Below, one piece after another: positions 58,036-64,000 of a stretch of 64,000 bases of DNA; within the stretch, counting starts at the first letter, position 1; each line of letters opens with the position of its first letter. Position numbers and translations under genes: made by a program. This DNA comes from Rhodeus uyekii (taxonomy: Eukaryota > Chordata > Actinopteri > Cypriniformes > Acheilognathidae): assembly GCA_037043235.1 (NCBI GenBank), contig JAWRVZ010000089.1:930001-994000 (forward strand), in the 5' to 3' direction. The notes under the pieces were generated by a model. It had not been told where the DNA came from. It saw nothing but the letters and a program-made list of their open reading frames with translations, and searched no databases.

Positions 58036-58731
58036 GAGAGAGATCTGTGTGTCTGTCCGTGCACTCACGCTCTGTCTGATTGGCCATGTGCATGGGCCGA
58101 CATCCCATCTGTGTTGGCTTGTCTGTGGGGTTGATGAGGGAAAAGGGGGTCTGGATGCGTGTGTGTGCGCATGCAAACGCCAAAGCCCTGTCAGAGAGTA
58201 ATGAGAGAGTGGGAGAGTGTGTTTGGGAAACAGAGAGAGGGACTAGGTCATGTAAGGTGAAGTCATTGCCTGTGCATGTTACTTCATGATGAAGGGAATG
58301 CTCCCCTCCCTCTTTTTCTCCCTCGGTCCTTCGTTCTTTCGTTCTGGACGTCTTCCCAGGAAACGCTGCCGTTGTCTCCACTCTCCCAAAGTCCCACAGC
58401 CATAGACTACCCCTGCCCAGTCCCAAAGCAGGCTGGGAAAAAATCTGCCATTTGCACCACTGCGGTATTTCAGCCCTTTACGGTCTTAGCAAGTCTGGCT
58501 CCGCGGAAAGAGAGGGATTTGCAACAGAAAAAGGAAAAGGTCTAGAGATGAGGATTGAGAAGTCCAGTTTAATGAGACTTTTCCTATTTTCTTACCGTTC
58601 CATTGTTGATGTTTCTGTCGAATGATCAATGACTCATGCTGTTTTCTTTACTTGTTTCCTTCCTCTGTCTTTCCTGTCTTTCCAAGAAGGTGATGCTGCC
58701 AACCGGAGCTCCTTTCCGATGGTTTCCGTAG
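49267..58731 (+). CDS. cxxc5: CXXC-type zinc finger protein 5
   Basis: Two coding exons, 49267-50091 and 58687-58731 (870 nt with stop, 289 aa), separated by an 8.6-kb intron. Landmarks: ERRNRSGIISAPLSKSLKRS (34-53), the GLFIMTPAGVFLA block (183-195), a basic nuclear signal KKKRKR (224-229) and a CXXC zinc finger with CGLCPPC, CEQCSSC, Cys258 and Cys263 (230-263). The KTGHQI motif (252-257) matches the internal KTXXXI motif by which CXXC4/5 bind the Dishevelled PDZ domain. The last exon gives KVMLPTGAPFRWF, as at the CXXC5 C terminus. CXXC5 is a nuclear and cytoplasmic protein that binds unmethylated CpG DNA and dampens Wnt signalling. The N-terminal and middle parts are much less conserved than in mammals. 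I chose ATG 49267 because it gives MSASGG, similar to the family start; no earlier in-frame ATG exists. Which teleost duplicate (a or b) cannot be told. Confidence 0.95.
50575..50820. repeat. MITE fragment interrupted by a long AT array, cxxc5 intron
   Basis: The words 'tgagactgaagactatcat' and 'agaaataaattacactttaa' at the left, and 'attaaataaatgcagcctt' at the right, are those of the family at 48198-48990. The middle has been replaced by a 70-bp (AT)n array (about 50648-50719). Confidence 0.8.
51856..52881 (+). mobile_element. Tigger/pogo-type transposon, deletion derivative
   Basis: Ends TACAGTAATACCTAGAGATA and CTCGAGGTATTACTGTA are inverted repeats flanked by TA. A second inverted word pair ('gatacgag', 'tatgagca') repeats just inside. 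The interior keeps two scraps of pogo-type transposase: near 52078-52165, a Lys-rich stretch followed by KHEIVDK (N-terminal DNA-binding start), and near 52245-52490, an acidic ELSSGEEEEGEPEEN stretch (C-terminal part). The DDE core is absent, so it cannot transpose by itself. Lies in the cxxc5 intron. Confidence 0.85.
53890..54520. repeat. TG-rich low-complexity stretch in cxxc5 intron
   Basis: Scattered TGTGTGTG and GTTTGTGTG tracts with no dominant period. Open frames rich in Cys, Val and Phe on the + strand and Thr, His on the - strand follow from composition. No gene. Confidence 0.5.
55507..55873 (-). mobile_element. Tigger/pogo-like MITE, copy C (reverse)
   Basis: TACAGTAATCCCTCGCCACT at the left and 'gagggatcactgta' at the right, TA-flanked. 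The reverse complement matches copies A (12212) and B (18772), including 'gggaaccaatcacgtgtctt' and 'acaaagcctctgagagagtt'. Lies in the cxxc5 intron; the minus-strand open frame is the element's own sequence. Confidence 0.9.
57190..57310. repeat. 'ctagcaaccacat' tandem-like repeat
   Basis: Degenerate repeats of 'gcaaccagcctgaacaccct', 'agcaaccacataactac' and 'agcaactgcatagaaacgcc' occur with a period near 20-25 bp. A reverse relative ('ggcggttgctagggagttgc') appears near 41821. Common in cyprinid genomes. Confidence 0.6.
58000..58032. repeat. TG microsatellite, cxxc5 intron
   Basis: Uninterrupted (TG)n of about 33 bp followed by a short GA run. Confidence 0.95.
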
Positions 58732-58935
58732 GGCAGCTGGACCCTCCCCCCATGACTTCCATCCCATAATGAAGGACTCCCGATTGACGGTGACACCACT
58801 CCCACTCGGAACGCTTGTGGCGCTTGTAAACACTGGGTGCGCACAAACAAATAAAACAAATGAAGAGCGGAATGAAAGCACTATTTGAAAACGAACATGT
58901 CCTGAACCAAAAATAAACAGCGAATGGCGGAACGT
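58732..58935 (+). other. cxxc5: start of cxxc5 3'UTR, two possible poly(A) signals
   Basis: AATAAA occurs at 58850-58855 ('caaacaaataaaacaaatg') and at 58912-58917 ('ccaaaaataaacag'). Either would give a short 3'UTR of 120-210 nt, while mammalian CXXC5 has a longer one. The true end may be further downstream, in 59-60 kb, where I see no clear better signal. Confidence 0.45.
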
Positions 58936-60420
58936 CATTCTGTTTTTCTTCTCTCCTCTGTTCCATTTCGGAACCATTTGAGTTCCACTTCGGAATCTTA
59001 CCCTTTATTGGATGCTCTGGAACTATTTGCCGCCAAATGGAAAACGGACAATCATTTTTATTTGTGTGTTTAGTGGTTTTGTTTGTCCATGTGTGGAGAA
59101 ATGCCGTAATTTCGTTTAGAGAATGTAATCCGAAGGCTCTGTTTTAAAGCTTGTGATAATTAAGGAGCACTATTGTAATTTAGCACAGTGGTTCTTACTG
59201 ACTGCCTCAATGTTACGATTGCCTTTTTTGTTTTTCAAGTTGCTCAATATTTGATACGAAGATGACCGTGAAAACACTCTAATGTAGCATCCCTTACTTC
59301 AAACATGCTTGAAAGGTCCTTTTTGGGTTTGTCGTTCTGGTTGTTTGTTTTTATATGCTGTAGGCCGGCTGGGACTGGAGGGAAGGTGAAGCTGGTGCAA
59401 CTACAGCATTTAGACCAGCTGATGGTGTGTTTGCGTAGGACCCGCCTCCTTTTTCGTGCAGCCTAATGTGGAATTGGTCAGATGGAAACCACGGTCCTTA
59501 GCAGATCAGGACCGCCAAAATTCAGGAAATTATTGATGTGTTATGGTAACATTTCTGATTAGGATGTTTTATTGCTGAGTCAACCTGAGTTCCAGAGCTC
59601 CTTCAAGTCCCTTTCACATGATTCCCAGCAAGCATTGTGTGCAGTCGTTGTTCTACGACACTCAAAGTTCAAACTCTTTCAACTCTGACCCCATTTGTCA
59701 TTGGGTTTTCATAATGTAGACTAGGATTACCAGACAATTCGCCTTTTGTATCATTGCGACACATTGAGCTGTGTGACGCATCTCGAGCTTTACGAGAAAC
59801 CTTTTTTTAAAGCTCAAATAAATGTTAGCTCTTTCATTTTCATTGTGTACGGTTCTCCGATTTCGTTCAACCCGGCAACCCCCGTGGATCGGCCTTCTGT
59901 AATGTTATCTGTAACGCTTGTGAGCGTCAAAGTGCATGACGCTTGTGTTGAGACGTGCACTGAAGCCCTGACTCGAGTCATGTGAAAGGGGCTTTAAGCG
60001 ATCCGCAGAACATGGACACTATGTTGGATAAGTGACTTATTTTGAACTGTAATTGTCATTTTGGTGTGTTTTTTCTTTTCTTCTTCCTTCTGAAATCCTA
60101 CTGAACATGTCCACTCCAGTTCTAATACAGATCTAGACTGAGTTAAATGCACAGTACCAAAACAAATTCAAGACAAAACCCAACAGCACTCCATTCCCGT
60201 GCCGTATGGGGGCCAAACTTATCGGTCTGCGTAAATGAATGCATGTATTTGTGTCCAAAGCCAAACATTCTGAGGTCTTGGCAGTCCTCAATTTAATAAA
60301 CCGAGGTGCAAACCAAACATTTCTATAGTCCATGTTGAAATATGTCATATTCTCTAGCAGTCGCACAATGTTGACCACTTTAAATGAATGATCATTACTT
60401 GTCTTGAGCTTAAGATATTA
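58936..60420. other. intergenic or extended cxxc5 3'UTR, no gene seen
   Basis: Ordinary mixed sequence without strong repeats. It is less AT-rich than most of the window, and open frames up to about 80 codons lack any recognisable motif. It may partly be cxxc5 3'UTR. Confidence 0.4.
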
Positions 60421-60870
60421 TTAAAGGGTTAGTTCACCCAAAAATACTCGCCCTCAAGCCATCCTAGGTGTATGACTTTCTTGCTTCAGCTGAACTCAAT
60501 CAGAGTTATATTAAATAACATCCTGGCTCTTCCCAGCTTTATAATGGGAATGAATGGCACCTAAGATACTGAAGACCAGAAAAGCGCATCATTGTCATAA
60601 AAACGAATCCATACGACTCCAAGGCCTTCGGAAGTGAAGCAACGTGTTTTTCTAAGGAAGATATCCATATTTATAAACTTTATAAACTATAACCACTGGC
60701 TTACGGTAACAGCCGTACACAAGTCGAAGAGTGGTGAAAGAGTGACCTCTGGCCCGCCCGTTATAAAGCTCTGAAGGGATATTTTTTAAGGAAGTAATTT
60801 ACAACTAGGATGGCTTGAGGGTGAGTAAACTATGGGATCGTTTTAATTTTGGGGTGAACTAACCTTTTAA
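60421..60870. mobile_element. MITE with TTAA...TTAA ends
   Basis: The ends 'ttaaagggttagttcaccca' and 'ggggtgaactaaccttttaa' are 20-25 bp inverted repeats. They begin and end with TTAA, which may be part of the repeat or a TTAA target duplication (piggyBac style). The 450-bp interior has no gene. A fragment like its centre is near 890-960. Confidence 0.85.
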
Positions 60871-61084
60871 AACATGCTTATTTGATCATTCTTTTTCATT
60901 TTTGGTTGGTGTCCACAGCGAAAGTCATGCATGGAAGAAGTCATGTGAGGTGAAATCAATGAGCACTCATAATTTTCCTCTGACTGAACGAGTGTGTGTT
61001 TGTGTTGTGGGTGGGTGGGTTAAACCAGTGAACTGAGCGCGATATTTTTGTCCGTAGTGTAGGAGTGAATGAGAGTGTGAAAGC

Positions 61085-61790
61085 TTTTTTTCCTCTCTGC
61101 AGGCCGCGTCTGTCTGTCTCACTCCTCGTGGCCATCAATCCGAAGAGAGAGAGCGAGCCAGAGGCCGCACGGGGAGAGAGAGCAAACGCAGTGTGTGCGT
61201 AGACAGGAGGCCGAGCGTGTTTTGTTCTCCTCCAGGTGCACGGCCATCAGAAACGATTTGAACGGCGCCCTGGCCCACATGCGACGCGAAGGCGGTCGAA
61301 TCTGTACATCCGAGCAAATCTGATTCATTAGCATGCAATTTAGGGTGCGTGTGCACGTGTGAAACGATGGCCAACGATCACAGACCGGCTGAGGGACGAC
61401 GCAAATGCTCTTTCAGTCTTATCAACATCACCCAGACCCTTCTGTGCTCACGTCTGCAGCTCTGTCCAAACACACACACATTCACAGCTAGGGCTCTGGC
61501 CTCTCACTCAAGCGACGGGGCGCGAGTGGAGAGAGAGAGAGAGAGAGCGAGAACGCGCGCACGGTAACCAGGGCGATGGTTGATAAGATATTCGCTCCCC
61601 CACGGTTCATTCGTTCCAGGGGAACAGGAGCACGGCGCTACTATGGTAACAGCAGAGCGAGATGTTGCGCTATAATTGGTGCAGTGCTGCGAGCAGCATA
61701 GCGGCACTTCCAGGTGCGCGTGTCAGCGCGCAGGAGCCACGATATTACACTCCCGCTGGGAGACGGCGAAAAAGCACAACGCATCCGGTT
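61085..61790. promoter_or_regulatory. CpG-rich block, possible promoter of the next gene
   Basis: CpG density is high from about 61100 to 61780, with GA repeats (61529-61550) and several open frames without known domains. In mammals PSD2 follows CXXC5, so a first exon of a downstream gene is possible, but I found no PSD2-like coding sequence in it. Confidence 0.35.
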
Positions 61791-62069
61791 CTCATCTTAT
61801 CCATCCACCACTATATTCTCCTATCCTCTTTATTTTAGTCTCAAAATAATCATAGCGGGGTTGTGTTTGGTCAAATTAATCTGATTATATTCCAAATGTT
61901 GCCCAAAACCCTCTTAACCATGCAAAGTTACCGTGGACGCTCTTTAAACATGCAGTGCGGAGGAATGGACCATTTTTAAAAATCATTTTGAATAAGTATT
62001 CTTTCTATTTGAAACTTTTATATAACTTCATAATAGCTATTTAAACTTAATCGTTCATAGTAAGATGAG

Positions 62070-62235
62070 TAAAATGCATTTATATTTAGGGTAATTTATA
62101 CAAAGCGACTTGCATTGCATTGCATTCAAGAAACACATTGACATTTTAATCAGTTCTTGCTTCCCCCGGGAATCGAACCCATGACCTTGGCGTTGCAAGT
62201 GCCACACGCTACTGTTTGAGCTGCAGGAAAGTCAA
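62070..62235 (-). mobile_element. tRNA-derived SINE (reverse)
   Basis: Read on the minus strand: box A-like 'gctcaaacagtag' (about 62210-62222), box B-like 'gggttcgattccc' (about 62167-62179), then the body and the 'caagtcgctttgt' start of the tail near 62101-62113. Same family as 37412-37557, diverged. Confidence 0.8.
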
Positions 62236-62338
62236 AATAGGCATGAGTTTACATCGAGTTTGATAAAAAATATCCGTCTCGACAAGAATCATTGAAGGTA
62301 ATGTCTTTTATCGAATGTAAACATGCATTCAATTTTTT

Positions 62339-63027
62339 CCAGAAAATCAAGTATTGCTCACAGAAAAGTATTGCATTAACACGCTAAACAAAAAAAAAGG
62401 AGGAAAAAAGCAAATTTGTCATAATTTCTCTCAAAACTCCAAAAATGAGCTGGACAAAATTATTGGCACCCTTAACTTAATATTTGGTTGCAACCATTCA
62501 TCAATTTTTCTCTTTCGTTCATGTCCAGGGAGATTAGCTACAGTGCCATGGGTTGAAAACTTCTTGATAATGTTTCCGATGGTTCTGCACTGTGGACAAA
62601 GAATCATCTAGATCTCTGGAGATGGACTTTTAGATATTTTTTTTCCACAATTTTGGCTCTCAAGTCTTCAGACAGTTCTCTTCTTTCTGATGTCCATGCT
62701 TAGTGTGGCAGACACGGACACACAATGCATAGATTCTCTACTTTTATCTGCTTTCAGGTGTGATTTTTATATTGCTCACAGCTGTTAGTTGCCCCAGGTA
62801 CGTTTAAAAGAGAATCACATGCTTGAAACAATCTTATTTATCCACATATTTGAAAGGGTGCCAATAATTTTGCCCAGCCCATTTTTTGTGTGTGAAATTG
62901 TTACATTTGCTTTTTTCCTTCTTTTTTGTTTTGTTTTATTTTGTTACAATACACACAAAGGGAATAAACGTGTTTAGCAAAACATGTTAATCCAATACTT
63001 TTCTGTGAGCAATACTTGATTTTCTGG
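62339..63027. mobile_element. short transposon with nested inverted repeats
   Basis: Ends 'ccagaaaatcaagtattgct' and 'agcaatacttgattttctgg' form an inverted repeat of about 50 bp with few mismatches. Inside them a second inverted pair, 'ggacaaaattattggcaccc' (62452-62471) and 'gggtgccaataattttgccc' (62857-62876), is of the type seen in fish Tc1 elements. No TA is found at the outer ends and no transposase frame remains, so the outer ends may belong to a different or nested element. Confidence 0.7.
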
Positions 63028-64000
63028 GACAATTTCATTGACCATGACTATATATTGTATTCGGTATTAAAGTGACAGCAGCCTAATAAAGCTGCTGTCT
63101 GTGTCATTAAAGTTAATCAAAGAAAAACAAATCACTCATTAATTAACTGATTAACTTTTGTGGCATTAACAAGGATTAATGTATTATATTTATATGCTTA
63201 TATTCAGGACTGAAAAACTTCAAGTACTTAATTCGAATTTATGAATGTTCTCATTTTATTATTGACTGATCACTTGTATTCAATAATGTTGTATATTTAT
63301 ATTAGTTAGGCTTGTAGATTTTGCTGTGGTGTATAAATTGGAATTGAGACATTGCGACATTTCACTGGTAGCTTATTTATTAGAATACAATCTTACATGG
63401 ATGGGTAAAAACAATGAAAACAAAAACATTTTACATTTGATATTTTTTCATGGTCGATGAACCCCCTAAAAGTCACCTTGTCCATCCCATGTGCAAAAGT
63501 CTAGTTCCCCCACTGCTCAAGAGTTAAAGGTCATTAGGTACACATTTCTATTTAATATGCCATTTTTTGGAATCAGTATCAAATTCCTGGTGCACTTTCA
63601 TTGTTCTTAAATTCAAGCTGTTATAGAGGTGAATTTAATTGTATGATTACTTATTTTGCTGTAAACAACAACAACAACAACAAGGTTGCACATGAAGTTA
63701 GTTGCCATAGATAAAAATAATTTGGAGTCTAAGGACATAAACAGCCCTAAGTTCTCATTTTCCCGTTAATTCCAAAACGATGTGAACGCAGCATAATTGG
63801 GCTATTTACAGAGGCGCGGGATCCAATACGAATTTAGAGCCGTTTTATAAATTTGAAACATCAACCACTAATTCAGAGAAGCAATAAGCCCACGCTGTCA
63901 TTTTAAGCACAAAACTGTGTCTTTTCAAACTTTGAACTGTTCCTTTTTAATTTTGGCTCCATCTGCAAAAACACTGATCTTTTTGAAGTGAAACCTCACA
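63028..64000. other. AT-rich, no feature seen
   Basis: Ends the window. Only a CAA run (about 63666-63683) and common AT-rich words are visible. Confidence 0.6.

Noticed and set aside
58626..58977. three minus-strand frames over the last cxxc5 exon
   Set aside because: They are antisense shadows of the exon and 3'UTR.

Overview
The window looks like nuclear DNA of a teleost fish, most probably a cyprinid (carp, barb or zebrafish type). It is AT-rich, has spliced genes with GT-AG introns, long CA/TG and AT microsatellites, and many fish-type DNA transposons (Tc1, Tigger/pogo, hAT and PIF/Harbinger-like miniature elements) plus tRNA-derived SINEs. There are no bacterial features: no operons, no CRISPR array, no rRNA. 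Almost all long open frames are chance frames in repeats or introns.

Three protein-coding genes can be supported, all on the + strand. (1) A UBE2D2-type ubiquitin-conjugating enzyme, 147 aa, seven coding exons between 26587 and 32738, with a 3'UTR running to a poly(A) signal at 33800. (2) A CISD1/mitoNEET-like outer-mitochondrial 2Fe-2S protein, 121 aa, three exons between 34692 and 39524, with a poly(A) signal at 39967. (3) A CXXC5-type zinc-finger protein, 289 aa, with one large coding exon (49267-50091) and a short last exon (58687-58731), probably preceded by a non-coding first exon near 45.66-46.21 kb.

Layout: 1-24.6 kb is gene-poor and full of repeats (Tc1 element 4.70-6.19 kb, a complex repeat 7.7-10.4 kb, Tigger MITEs at 12.2 and 18.8 kb, a degraded retroelement-like block 13-14.3 kb, a Harbinger-like MITE at 15.6 kb, an AT palindrome at 21.1 kb, a 51-bp minisatellite inside a MITE at 23.1-24.2 kb). 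One unassigned exon-like segment lies at about 11.2 kb and a CpG-rich block at 24.65-25.1 kb. The gene trio fills 26.2-58.9 kb. 59-64 kb holds another MITE, a CpG-rich block (61.1-61.8 kb), a SINE and a short element with inverted ends.

The three genes do not form a pathway. UBE2D2 is an E2 for many RING E3 ligases, CISD1 is a redox-active iron-sulfur protein, and CXXC5 binds unmethylated CpG and Dishevelled. Their order matters for evolution: from memory, human UBE2D1 sits beside CISD1, UBE2D3 beside CISD2 with CXXC4 nearby, and UBE2D2 close to CXXC5 but with no CISD gene. This window has the UBE2D2-CXXC5 copy with a CISD gene still in place, possibly a third ancient CISD paralogue that mammals lost. 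I did not find a convincing new molecular system.
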